Source: MTP4 sp9310u (GTDB lineage: Archaea > Halobacteriota > Methanosarcinia > Methanosarcinales > Methanosarcinaceae). From it: DNA of 64,000 bases. The stretch lies in NCBI GenBank assembly GCA_030627005.1, contig DAOUSW010000006.1, positions 1 through 64,000 of the forward strand, in the 5' to 3' direction. Within the stretch, counting starts at the first letter, position 1. Each line of letters starts with the position of its first letter. The position numbers and the translations under genes are program-made. Of the stretch, positions 17,738 to 25,938 are shown one piece after another. The notes under the pieces were generated by a model that ran no database searches, had not been told where the DNA came from, and was given only the letters and a program-made list of their open reading frames with translations.

Positions 17738-18619
17738 TTATTCTCTGTTTACAGCTTTCAGTACAACTGCTCCATCCTTATCTTCCGCCTCCACGTCAAA
17801 ACCGGCACCTTCGAAAAGCTCTTTCCACTCAGCTTCCAGAAGCTGAGGCCCGTGGTCATGATGCTGAATAAGCGGTTCGACAGCTATCAGTTCTCCTCCG
17901 GCTTTCAGGACTCTTTTGATTTCAAAGAGGGCATGGCGGATATCTTCAAGGTGATGGAGCATGAAAAAGCAGGTTGCCGTTTCGATAGAGCCGGCTTCAA
18001 AGGGAAGGGCATAGGCACTTCCGGTCCTGAACTCAACGTTGGGAACCCCCTGGACATCGGCGTCCATCTGCGCCTGGGCGGCAAGGGATTCATGGATTTC
18101 GATTCCGTAAACCTTCGAGCCGGGGTTGTTCCCTGCGATTTCCATCGTGATGCCCCCGAAACCACAGCCTACATCCAGAACCGTTTCACCTCTGATTTCG
18201 GGAAGGACTTCAGGAAGGACCCCGGCCCTCACCCTGCCCATCCGGTCTTCAGGAAACTTTGCAGCTTCCGCTTTTCCCGCATCTATCGAGGTGTACGGGA
18301 GAATTGCATAGACTTTTGAGCCGTTTACGGCCATCAGGCCTTTCACGCAGGCAGTGCTCTCATCGGCTACTACCAGCTCCACAGGCGAAACCCCGACGTC
18401 CCCGGAAAAACGAAGGTTCCATTCCTCCCTTTTTTCCGGATACCGGATGGAAAGAGGGGTATGGACAACGATGTAATGAGAGTAATTCGGGTTGAAATAT
18501 GTGGATACGGACTCCGGCTCATTCAGGCGGATTTCATTTATACTGTCCCTGAAGAGGGCAAGGAGCCCCAGGGCCTCTGCATCGGCCTCGTTTCTTACAC
18601 TGCCTATTTCTTCAAACAT
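17738..18619 (-). CDS. SAM-dependent class I methyltransferase
   Basis: A 293-residue protein. The N-terminal about 130 residues are not recognised; the C-terminal half is a Methyltransf_11/25 fold with motif I VLDVGCGFGGITMEIAG (about 147-163), an acidic motif II (YGIEIHES) and motif post-I ATCFFMLHHLEDI. The substrate is unknown. The motif LKAGGELIAVEPL resembles UbiE/small-molecule methyltransferases. It stands alone between the sensor gene and amt, with no clear ribosome site before the ATG, so a leaderless or different start is possible. Confidence 0.8.
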   Translation of the reverse strand: MFEEIGSVRNEADAEALGLLALFRDSINEIRLNEPESVSTYFNPNYSHYIVVHTPLSIRYPEKREEWNLRFSGDVGVSPVELVVADESTACVKGLMAVNGSKVYAILPYTSIDAGKAEAAKFPEDRMGRVRAGVLPEVLPEIRGETVLDVGCGFGGITMEIAGNNPGSKVYGIEIHESLAAQAQMDADVQGVPNVEFRTGSAYALPFEAGSIETATCFFMLHHLEDIRHALFEIKRVLKAGGELIAVEPLIQHHDHGPQLLEAEWKELFEGAGFDVEAEDKDGAVVLKAVNRE

Positions 18620-18823
18620 ATCCCTGACTTTGAGTTTGGAGAATAAAAGCTCTTGTATGGGAGAAACTTAAAAAAGTTGAGAAGAAACAAAAAAATGCAG
18701 GTGAAAGCTTGAAAAAAAATAATGCAGGTGGAAAGTCGAAAAGAAACAAAAAAAATGCAGTGAAAGCTTGAAAAAAAGAAAATCAAAGAAAGGTGAAAAG
18801 TGCAGATAAAAGATTACCTGCAC

Positions 18824-20017
18824 TCAGACGTTGTATGCGATCTCGCCGTGCTGGGTCCTGTCAAGCCCGATGTTTTCCTCGCTGACGCTTACCTTGAACC
18901 CGATAGTTTTCTGGAGCACAAATCCGATTATGATTGTGCAGACGACTGCATAGACAATCGTTATAACTACCCCTTCAAGCTGGAGAATTAACTGCTGCGG
19001 GTTGCCAAGAAGAAGTCCCGTGGCTCCCACGCTTGCAAACACGCCTGTTAAAAGGGCACCTGTAATTCCGCCGACCCCGTGGACCCCGAAAGCGTCCAGG
19101 GAATCGCCATATCCGAGCTTGTCTTTGAGTTCCACAGCCATGTAGCAGATAATTCCGGAGATCACACCTATCGGAATTGCTGCCATCGGCGTAACAAAAC
19201 CGGCAGCAGGGGTGATTGCAACGAGCCCTGCCAGGATCCCTGAGGCAAAACCGATAGCGGTGGGTTTTCCCGCATGCAGCCATTCTACTGCCATCCAGGT
19301 AAGGGATGCGGCTGCGGGTGCAACGAGGGTCGTAATGAATGCGACTGCTGCGATCTCATTTGCTGCCAGGGCCGAGCCGGCATTGAACCCGAACCATCCG
19401 AACCAGAGAAGCCCTGCCCCTAGCAGGGTGAGCGTGAGGTTGTGGGGTTCCAGGGAATCGAAGCCATACCCCTTCCTCTTGCCAAGGTAGACCAGGATTG
19501 CAAGGGAGGAAATACCCGAAGTTACATGGACAACCGTCCCGCCTGCAAAGTCCAGGGCTTCTCCTGTAAGAAAGCCGCCTCCCCAGACCCAGTGGCAGAC
19601 CGGGGCATAGACGAGAAGTCCCCAGAGTGCGATGAATGCGATGTATGACTTGAACTTGACACGCCCGACAATAGCCCCGGAGATAAGAGCAGGAGTAATT
19701 ATTGCAAACATCCCCTGGAATACGACAAACGCATAGGTGGGAATGGTCCCCGTTACCGAGTAAGGGTCAATCCCCTGCAGGAATGCGTGCTCAAGCCCAC
19801 CTATAAACCAGTTGCCACTTCCGAAAGCGAGCGAGTAACCTATTACGACCCATTCTATAGCCATGATGCCCATTGCAACAAACGAGTGCATCATGCAGCT
19901 CAGGACATTTTTGCGCTGGACAAGCCCGCCATAGAAAAGGGCAAGCCCGGGAAGCATTAACAAAACAAGTGCGGAAGAAATCATTACCCATACGGTGTCT
20001 GCTGCTACGATAGCCAT
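18824..20017 (-). CDS. amt: Ammonium transporter Amt (partner of GlnK)
   Basis: About 397 residues from the ATG at 20017, chosen because GGTGGG precedes it and MAIVAADTVWVM is the conserved Amt start. An upstream in-frame ATG at 20056 would overlap glnK. Eleven transmembrane segments are expected. The twin pore histidines are in GGTVVHVTSG and FGVHGVGG, and the external WGGGFLTG loop is present. It moves ammonium across the cytoplasmic membrane. The upstream glnK ends at 20031, so both form the classic glnK-amt operon, in which unmodified GlnK plugs the channel. Confidence 0.93.
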   Translation of the reverse strand: MAIVAADTVWVMISSALVLLMLPGLALFYGGLVQRKNVLSCMMHSFVAMGIMAIEWVVIGYSLAFGSGNWFIGGLEHAFLQGIDPYSVTGTIPTYAFVVFQGMFAIITPALISGAIVGRVKFKSYIAFIALWGLLVYAPVCHWVWGGGFLTGEALDFAGGTVVHVTSGISSLAILVYLGKRKGYGFDSLEPHNLTLTLLGAGLLWFGWFGFNAGSALAANEIAAVAFITTLVAPAAASLTWMAVEWLHAGKPTAIGFASGILAGLVAITPAAGFVTPMAAIPIGVISGIICYMAVELKDKLGYGDSLDAFGVHGVGGITGALLTGVFASVGATGLLLGNPQQLILQLEGVVITIVYAVVCTIIIGFVLQKTIGFKVSVSEENIGLDRTQHGEIAYNV

Positions 20018-20030
20018 TTTCCATCCCACC

Positions 20031-20384
20031 TTAAATAGCAACAGGTCCGCTTTCATCCGTGCGGATCCTTATGACGTTCTCAAGGGGCAGCACGAAGATC
20101 TTGCCGCTTCCGACATGCCCGTCGTTGCCCTTTGCACCATTCTTTATCGCTTCAATCGTTGCTTCAAGGAAATCGTCGTTTACTGCAATTTCAAGCTTGA
20201 TTTTCTCGAGAAGGGTTACCTCCGACTCCATTGCCCTGTAGAGTTCCAGATGTCCTCTTTGTGCACCATATCCCGAAGCGGATGATACTGTCAACCGGTT
20301 TACTTCAATTTTCTGAAGCTCGTGCTTGACTGCGGAAAGCCTTTCAGGCCTTATCATTGCTATTATGTACTTCATTGTGACCAC
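20031..20384 (-). CDS. glnK: PII signal protein GlnK
   Basis: A 117-residue PII protein with T-loop GYGAQRGHLELYR containing the conserved tyrosine near residue 51, B-loop KGNDGHVGSGKIFVL and C-loop IRTDESG. It binds ATP/ADP and 2-oxoglutarate and regulates Amt and nitrogen metabolism. ATG at 20384 lies behind GGTGGTCACA. Transcribed away from the second amt gene. The 151-bp divergent spacer holds promoters for both. Confidence 0.95.
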   Translation of the reverse strand: MVTMKYIIAMIRPERLSAVKHELQKIEVNRLTVSSASGYGAQRGHLELYRAMESEVTLLEKIKLEIAVNDDFLEATIEAIKNGAKGNDGHVGSGKIFVLPLENVIRIRTDESGPVAI

Positions 20385-20494
20385 CAGAAGGTAACCTAGT
20401 TCTCGGTTAATAGAATTTAAACATTCCTATTAGGTTCAAACTCAGGCTACGTTTTTCGGAAAAGTTAAATAATACAAAGTCGGAAAAAGGAAAG

Positions 20495-20509
20495 AAACCT
20501 TTGGTTTCC
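20495..20509. promoter_or_regulatory. Palindrome in the divergent glnK/amt promoter region
   Basis: GAAACC-TTT-GGTTTC is a perfect inverted repeat 27 bp before the second amt start, downstream of an AT-rich TTAAATAATAC element. The position suits a repressor site. NrpR is the expected nitrogen regulator, but the spacing differs from the consensus I know, so the factor is unassigned. Confidence 0.4.
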
Positions 20510-20535
20510 TAGTTTTCATATAAAGAAGGGATGAT

Positions 20536-21756
20536 ATGATGTTTGATACCGGTTCTACTGGTTTTATGCTGCTTGCGACAAGCCTGGTGATGTTTATGAC
20601 CCCCGGGCTGGCCTTCTTCTATGGAGGGCTTGCCTGCAAGCGCAATATTCTTGGTATAATGATGCAGAGCTTTGTCTCTCTGGGAGTTACGACTATTTTG
20701 TGGTTTATAGTCGGCTACTCCCTCTGTTTCAGTGGAGGAGAGGGAGCCGTCATAGGCAACCTGGACAAGGCCTTCCTGCACGGAATTACCCCGATAAGCG
20801 CCTTTGGAGACGGGAGGTTTCCGGAAATCGTTTTCGTGGCCTACCAGATGATGTTTGCGATCATCACCCCGGCCCTGATAACGGGGGCTTTTGTTAACAG
20901 GGTCACCTTCAAGGCCTACATGATTTTCCTGGTGCTCTGGCAGCTTTTTGTCTACTACCCCTTCGTCCACATGGTATGGGGCGGAGGACTGCTGGCCGAG
21001 TGGGGAGTCCTGGACTTTGCAGGAGGAATCGTGGTACACGCGACCGCAGGGTTTGCGGCCCTGGCAGCCGTTTCCTTCGTAGGTTCAAGAAAATTCAAGG
21101 ACCATAAGCCCAACAGCATCCCCCTAATGGCCATAGGGACGGCACTCCTCTGGTTCGGATGGTACGGGTTTAACGCCGGGAGCGAACTCAACGCGGACGG
21201 GATTACGGCCCTTGCCTTCCTGAACACCGACATCGCGGCGTCTTTTGCGGCAATCACCTGGCTGAGCATTGAATGGTATAATGAGAGAAAGCCTAAGTTC
21301 GTGGGCTTCATGACCGGGGCCGTTGCGGGACTTGCTACCGTCACTCCGGCTGCAGGCTTGGTTTCCATGCCCGTGGCAGCCTTCATGGGCATCATGGGAG
21401 GTATTGTCTGCTACTTTGCAGTCCACCTTAAAAACAGGATGGGTTGGGACGATGCCCTGGACGTCTGGGGCGTGCACGGCATAGGTGGAGTGCTTGGCTC
21501 CATCCTTTTAGGGGTCTTTGCCTCGACCGCCGTAAACCCCATGGGAGCGGACGGGCTGCTCTACGGAGGAGAAGCCTTCTTTCTCAAACAGCTGGCTGCG
21601 GTCATCGGGGCCTCAATCTACGGCTTCGTCTTCACCTACATCATGCTGGTCCTGATCAATGCAATAACCCCTGTAAAGGTCTCCGAGGAAGAAGAAGAGG
21701 CAGGTCTGGACCTCGCAATCCACGGGGAAACCGCCTACGACATCGGTTTTATCTGA
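20536..21756 (+). CDS. amt: Second ammonium transporter Amt
   Basis: A 406-residue Amt with about eleven membrane segments. Twin histidines are in GGIVVHATAG and DVWGVHGIGG. The N-terminal half has FFYGGLACKRNILGIMMQSF, the usual helix 2/3 signature. It has no adjacent GlnK of its own and is divergent from glnK-amt, so a single PII protein may serve two channels. ATG at 20536 (a second ATG follows immediately) after AAGGGATG. Short acidic cytosolic tail KVSEEEEEAGLDLAIHGE. Confidence 0.92.
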   Translation: MMFDTGSTGFMLLATSLVMFMTPGLAFFYGGLACKRNILGIMMQSFVSLGVTTILWFIVGYSLCFSGGEGAVIGNLDKAFLHGITPISAFGDGRFPEIVFVAYQMMFAIITPALITGAFVNRVTFKAYMIFLVLWQLFVYYPFVHMVWGGGLLAEWGVLDFAGGIVVHATAGFAALAAVSFVGSRKFKDHKPNSIPLMAIGTALLWFGWYGFNAGSELNADGITALAFLNTDIAASFAAITWLSIEWYNERKPKFVGFMTGAVAGLATVTPAAGLVSMPVAAFMGIMGGIVCYFAVHLKNRMGWDDALDVWGVHGIGGVLGSILLGVFASTAVNPMGADGLLYGGEAFFLKQLAAVIGASIYGFVFTYIMLVLINAITPVKVSEEEEEAGLDLAIHGETAYDIGFI

Positions 21757-22053
21757 GTGAAAGAAATTCGGCACAGGATATTTGAAAGGGGTTCCGGGGA
21801 AACCGGGACCCAAAATTATTTCGTTATTAGCTTTTTTAGTTTCTTTGGCTTCTTTTTAGCTTCATTAGCTTCTTTTTAGCTTCATTAGCTTCTTTTTAGC
21901 TCCTTTGGTTTCTTCTTAACTTTTTTAGAGTACAGTTCCGATTTGCCCCTTTCCACAACTGATATAATTCCTTTTCTATACCAGCGGTTCCAAAATAAAT
22001 TGAAACAGGAATATGTAAGGCAGGGCAATATGTAGTTAGTCTCCAAAAGACTC

Positions 22054-22073
22054 ATTTCAAGATAATTTGAAAT
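22054..22073. promoter_or_regulatory. Island operator, ATTTCAA type
   Basis: ATTTCAA-GATAAT-TTGAAAT: perfect 7-bp arms with a 6-nt spacer, the same pattern as the sites at 28086, 28133 and 29249. It has no adjacent promoter that I can assign and lies about 375 bp before the HTH/Fe-S gene. Confidence 0.5.
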
Positions 22074-22274
22074 AGTGACGAGTATATAGATCCTTTAATC
22101 ACCAAAAAACAAGTCGTTGAAAATCGCGCATTAAATGCGCTACAAACCTGCGTGACCCCCGGGATATGGGTGGCCCGTTCAAAGAATGCTATGAAAATAA
22201 CTTTCATCGAGGGGTCCTCAAGGGGGGCAAAATTGTAGGGGGTCTCAATGGCACCGGAAGACCGTCGGAATTTC

Positions 22275-22294
22275 ATATCAATTTATCTTGATAT
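22275..22294. promoter_or_regulatory. Island operator, ATATCAA type
   Basis: ATATCAA-TTTATC-TTGATAT: perfect 7-bp arms, 6-nt spacer, as at 27976 and 31024. It lies 155 bp upstream of the HTH/Fe-S gene and may control it, or it may belong to the decayed minus-strand frame that starts at 22276. Confidence 0.55.
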
Positions 22295-22448
22295 TCAGTG
22301 TCCAGCTTTTTATGAAAGTAATTACTGAATCAATTAAGGGATAAAAATTGAGGATAAAATATTGTTCTTGAACGAAATGCTTTGATACTTCTGAAGTATC
22401 AGCATAAATGGGAACTTCGATTTTCAATAATTATTAAAGGTGGTAAAG

Positions 22449-23246
22449 ATGCCGGGAAATCCACAGGAAATCAAACTTGTTAACAATGCAATGGCCAACG
22501 CAACCCGAAGGAAAATAATGAACTTTCTGGCCGAAGGCGCGAGGACAGCAGAGGAAGTAGGAGGGGCAGTTGGCAAGGCAATGCTCGACTATCATCTCAA
22601 GTTATTGCAGCAGGCAAGCCTGATCGAAGTAAAAGGGGGGACTGCAAGTCTCACCGAGTACGGAAGGAATTTCCTGGAGGGCAAACCTGAGAAAGGGGAG
22701 GAGAAAGGTGCAGACCTCCACCAGGCAAAGCCCGTGGAGATTGTAGAGGTTAAGCAGCTTCTGCCCTGCATAGCGGATTCAACAAAATTCAGGACAATTG
22801 CAAACATGGCCCCACCCCTGGGAGGAGTCCTCAAGACCCTGGAACCTCTTTTCCCGAGAGGCAGGTACTCGGAAAGAATAGGAGCCCTGATAACCCAGAA
22901 AGGGGAAGTCATCACAACCATCTACGGCACGGGAAAAGTCACCATGACCATGATCAAAAACGAAGCCGAGGCAAAAGAGATGCTTGAGAGCCTGAAGGGC
23001 ACGATAAACGAGGCAATCGCAAAAGGTGTCGCTCCGGCCCCAGGGGAAAAGGTCAGGGTAGAACCCATGGAGATCTATAAGTATCTGCCAAAAACCGACT
23101 GCAAAGATTGCGGGGAACAGAGCTGCTACACCTTTGCCATCAAGCTCATGGCCGGGGAGGTCTCCCTGGACAAATGTACACCCCTAAAAGACTCAAAATA
23201 TGCGGTCAACCAGGAACATCTGCAGGTCCTTACTGCATACATCTGA
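22449..23246 (+). CDS. ArsR-like HTH protein with C-terminal 4Fe-4S domain
   Basis: A 265-residue protein. A winged helix at the N-terminus (NATRRKIMNFLAEG, then YHLKLLQQASLIEVK) is followed by a middle domain of unknown function and a C-terminal Fe-S domain with C218, C221, C226 and C243 (CKDCGEQSCYTFAIKL, then LDKC), the pattern also found in corrinoid Fe-S proteins. A cluster- or redox-sensing transcription factor is inferred. ATG at 22449, after AAAGGTGGTAAAG, rather than the upstream GTG. An intact paralogue-like gene that has lost one of these cysteines lies at 25053-25850 on the other strand, with the DsrE/F/H-like genes. Confidence 0.85.
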   Translation: MPGNPQEIKLVNNAMANATRRKIMNFLAEGARTAEEVGGAVGKAMLDYHLKLLQQASLIEVKGGTASLTEYGRNFLEGKPEKGEEKGADLHQAKPVEIVEVKQLLPCIADSTKFRTIANMAPPLGGVLKTLEPLFPRGRYSERIGALITQKGEVITTIYGTGKVTMTMIKNEAEAKEMLESLKGTINEAIAKGVAPAPGEKVRVEPMEIYKYLPKTDCKDCGEQSCYTFAIKLMAGEVSLDKCTPLKDSKYAVNQEHLQVLTAYI

Positions 23247-23321
23247 CCCGGTTAAATGAAAAAAGTACCATCATTTTTCTTTACTGTTTTTATTTTTTAT
23301 TACTCAGATACTTATTATTTT

Positions 23322-23606
23322 TTATTTCCCTGCTGCTTTCTGAGCCTCTTTTTTAATATTCTTCATCATCTCCCCTACAAGCGTTGCTTTTTCACAGTGT
23401 GATGCCTCTTTCGGGCTGCAGTTCATGAGCACACTCATCACCCGGTCTGCTGTCCGGAAATAACCAAGGTCTTCGAGCCTGTCCAGGAGTTCGGATAGCT
23501 GTTCGCTGAATTCCCGACATTTATCATGGTTACAGACCGCCTGCTCATGCAGAGTGCACACACAATCCAGGGCTTTAATTATTTCATTCGAGAGATTTTC
23601 GGTCAT
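23322..23606 (-). CDS. Hypothetical helical protein
   Basis: A 94-residue, mostly helical protein with five cysteines in CVCTLHEQAVCNHDKCREF and NCSPKEASHC, a spacing that might hold a metal, and a leucine-rich helix (QLSELLDRLEDLGYF). No family recognised. Probably real: codon use fits, and the length is supported by a stop-free frame with an ATG. No strong ribosome site. It lies downstream of the DsrH-like gene with about 280 bp between. Confidence 0.6.
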   Translation of the reverse strand: MTENLSNEIIKALDCVCTLHEQAVCNHDKCREFSEQLSELLDRLEDLGYFRTADRVMSVLMNCSPKEASHCEKATLVGEMMKNIKKEAQKAAGK

Positions 23607-23883
23607 GAGGAATGGTCCTATTCAGCAACTTTTTTTGTAAAATTTAAGAAGATTAACGAATTGGAACTCACTTTCCGCAGATGTACACAAATGTATCATT
23701 TATATTCCGATTTGCCCGATATTCTTAATATTATTGCGAGTTGGTTTTTAAGTCATGGTCATATTGAGAAAATAGGTGGCATTTTTGTGGACTTCTGCGG
23801 AAGGTCGGTTGGAAGCAAAGCTTGAATGAAATTAAGGGGGTATTAAAATGTTTAATATCAGATATTTAAAATGCCTGCAACAT

Positions 23884-24256
23884 CTAAAATGTATATGCAC
23901 GCCCACAGTTTTCCATCAGATCTTCTATCAGGGTAGCATAAAAATTCTCCGGGACCTTAACTTTTTCTCCTGTCATATTTTCCTCTGCCATTTCGGTCAT
24001 TCGGGTCACTTCAGTCATTATTCCTCTTGCTTCCATATCTTCTTTGCAGGCATATACCCGGCATCCGGGCAGGTCTGCTGTGCCGGCAAGCAAGTGATAG
24101 ACCCCCGTCTCCTGCAAGGAAAATCCGGGCGTTTCCTGAGCGGGCAGCCAGCTTGAGGCAGAGCTCCAACCCGGGGGCGAAGGGCGGCTTTGTCAGCAGA
24201 AATACATCCAGATCTTCCGTATCCGGCGCTTCAGACCTCATTTTTTCTGGTTTCAT
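23884..24256 (-). pseudogene. DsrH/DsrE-family sulfur-relay protein, frameshifted
   Basis: Two overlapping frames make one protein of about 124 residues. The first (ATG 24256, after GGTGGAG) reads DVFLLTKPPFAPGLELCLKL and ARIFLAGDG, then goes off frame. The second continues GVYHLLAGTADLPGCRVYAC, then MEARGI. The shift is an extra G in the run at 24102-24106 (CCCCC on the + strand). The joined protein matches the DsrE/F/H fold, in which a cysteine relays sulfur. Third gene of a DsrE-DsrF-DsrH-like trio. It ends in TAG (23886-23884), the only gene here to do so. A sequencing error in the homopolymer is a fair alternative. Confidence 0.75.
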
Positions 24257-24271
24257 ATTTAAATCTCCACC

Positions 24272-24616
24272 TCAGAGCAGGATTACACAATCAGAGTTTT
24301 CCATTGCTTCCAACAGATCCTCTTCATCGACCAATTCCACGGTTTCTATCAGGGTTTCCCCGAAAAGACCTCTTTCCACAAAAGAGGGTTCGTGGGCCAG
24401 AACCTTCAGTTCTCCATATGAGTAGAGAATATCCGAAAGGTTTGGGACTCCAAGCATTTTGCTGTCCTGCCCGGCAACTACAAGATAAACTCCGTCTCCG
24501 TAAAGGCCCAGGGTCACCTCCATCTCATTAAGGCTTACCGCAGCCGCATTCAATGCTCCAAAGGCTTTTTCGCTGCCGTAAGGGGCAGTGTCCAGCAGAT
24601 AGAAAACTGATTTCAT
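24272..24616 (-). CDS. DsrF/TusC-like small protein
   Basis: A 114-residue DsrE-superfamily protein: VFYLLDTAPYGSEKAFGALN at the N-terminus and YGDGVYLVVAGQDSKMLG in the centre. The DsrF/TusC role is transfer of sulfane sulfur within a hetero-complex; here it is inferred from fold and neighbours. The usual active cysteine is not evident; a cysteine is seen only near the C-terminus (NSDCVILL). Start at ATG with GGATGAGGTAAG upstream. The next gene (DsrH-like) begins 15 bp on. Confidence 0.7.
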   Translation of the reverse strand: MKSVFYLLDTAPYGSEKAFGALNAAAVSLNEMEVTLGLYGDGVYLVVAGQDSKMLGVPNLSDILYSYGELKVLAHEPSFVERGLFGETLIETVELVDEEDLLEAMENSDCVILL

Positions 24617-24635
24617 CTTACCTCATCCGGAGAGT

Positions 24636-25016
24636 TTATCTTGATAGTGAGATTACTCTATCACTCTTGCTTAGCATTTCAGAGAGTTCGTAGAGACTGG
24701 AAATTTTAATTCCAGGAATGTAATCTCCGCAGTTACTTCCGTTCACAGAATCCTCTTTTGCAGTGTAACCTCTAGCAGCAGCACACCGTGCACAGGCTCT
24801 AATCACAGCTCCTTTCTCTGTAAGTCCGGTGAAATGTTCACCTGCGTTGGAAAAAAAGGACGGGGTCTGGCCTTTTTTGGGGATGTGCACTGCATCCAGG
24901 TACAGGAATATATTCACATGATATCGTTTAAGTGCTTCCTCGGCAAGTTTGCAGGCAACTTCAGCGTATTCAGAGATATAAGGGCCATCGGTGAGCACTA
25001 TGGAAAGTGTCTTCAA
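24636..25016 (-). CDS. DsrE/TusD-like small protein
   Basis: A DsrE-family protein of about 126 residues with core TLSIVLTDGPYISEYAEVAC and, later, RACARCAAARGYTAKE, where the cysteine pair matches the sulfur-relay cysteine region of DsrE. I place the start at the TTG 25016 because GGAGG lies six bases ahead of it; longer reading back to 25049 adds a non-conserved segment that includes this ribosome site. It forms an operon with the two genes downstream and probably with the HTH gene upstream. Confidence 0.75.
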   Translation of the reverse strand: MKTLSIVLTDGPYISEYAEVACKLAEEALKRYHVNIFLYLDAVHIPKKGQTPSFFSNAGEHFTGLTEKGAVIRACARCAAARGYTAKEDSVNGSNCGDYIPGIKISSLYELSEMLSKSDRVISLSR

Positions 25017-25052
25017 AATTTCCTCCATAGCTTGTGTTTTAGGTAGCATGAC

Positions 25053-25850
25053 TCAAATGTAAACGGTCAAAGTCTGTAGATGTTCCTGATTATTTGTATA
25101 CTCTGGTTCTTTAAGAAGTGTACACCTATCCAGAGCGACCTGTCCGGCCATAAGTCTTATGGCAAAGCTGTAACGGCCCTGTTCCCCACACTTGCCGCAG
25201 TTTGTCCGGGGAAGAGAGTTGTAAATATCCATGAGTTCAACCCTGACCTTTTCCCTGGGAGTTGGGGCTACACCTTTTGCAATAGCCTCATTGATAATAT
25301 TCTTCAGGTTTTCAAGCTCTTCTTTAGCTTCATCCTCGTTTTTAATCATCCTGATGGAGACTTTTCCGCTGCCGTAAATAGTTGTAATAATTTCTCCTTT
25401 TTGAATTATCAAGCTGTCTTTTCTATCCGAATAATTGCTTCTGGGAAAGAGGGGCTCAAGGAGTTTCAGGATTCCCCCAGGAGGAGGAAGCATATTTGCG
25501 CTTACCCTGAGTTTTGAGGGATCTGCTATGCAGGGCAAAAGCTGCCTTATTTCTGCAATCTCCACCGGCTTTGCCTGAGAAAAGTCCATAGTTTTCTCCT
25601 CACTCTTTCCTGTTTTATTCTTCAGGAACTTCCTGCCATATTCACTCAGCTTCACAGTCCCTTCCTCAAACTTAACCAGACCTGCCTGTTGTAAAATCTT
25701 GAGGTGAAAGGCAAGGGTCTTCGTCCCGATTATATTTTCCAGTTCCCCGGAATTTCCATATCCATTTGCCAGGAAGTTAATAATCCTCCTGCGGGTACCG
25801 TTGGCCATAGCAAAGTTCACGAGTTTTGTCTCATTAGGATTTCCCGGCAT
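25053..25850 (-). CDS. ArsR-like HTH/Fe-S protein, paralogue with a lost cysteine
   Basis: A 265-residue paralogue of the protein at 22449-23246, alike from end to end. The winged helix (NGTRRRIINFLANGYG) is intact. In the C-terminal Fe-S domain the motif reads NCGKCGEQGRYSF, where the partner has CKDCGEQSCYTF: the third cluster ligand is arginine (CGT, one base from TGT). The 4Fe-4S cluster is therefore unlikely to form normally. ATG at 25850 after TAGGTGTTAGAG. It sits between the broken permease and the DsrE-like gene. Confidence 0.82.
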   Translation of the reverse strand: MPGNPNETKLVNFAMANGTRRRIINFLANGYGNSGELENIIGTKTLAFHLKILQQAGLVKFEEGTVKLSEYGRKFLKNKTGKSEEKTMDFSQAKPVEIAEIRQLLPCIADPSKLRVSANMLPPPGGILKLLEPLFPRSNYSDRKDSLIIQKGEIITTIYGSGKVSIRMIKNEDEAKEELENLKNIINEAIAKGVAPTPREKVRVELMDIYNSLPRTNCGKCGEQGRYSFAIRLMAGQVALDRCTLLKEPEYTNNQEHLQTLTVYI

Positions 25851-25938
25851 CTCTAACACCTACTGGAAATTTTTCTCCGACCTTGTGAATAGAACTACAA
25901 TATCAATATCCATTTATATTCAGCATTATTCATAATTT

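Larger units (their letters stand above)
21757..22448. other. Long spacer with T-rich repeats and two operator-like palindromes
   Basis: A 692-bp gene-poor region. At about 21830-21910 the unit AGCTTCATTAGCTTCTTTTT repeats three to four times. From 22052 to 22276 the minus strand has a 74-codon open frame (with ETPYNFAPLEDPSMKVIFIA and ERATHIPGVTQV), without a ribosome site; I take it as a remnant or dispersed repeat, not a gene. The spacer contains two inverted repeats of the metalloid-island type, listed separately. Confidence 0.5.

Noticed and set aside
22052..22276. 74-codon minus frame
   Set aside because: No ribosome site, and its start lies within the palindrome; more likely a remnant or dispersed repeat.
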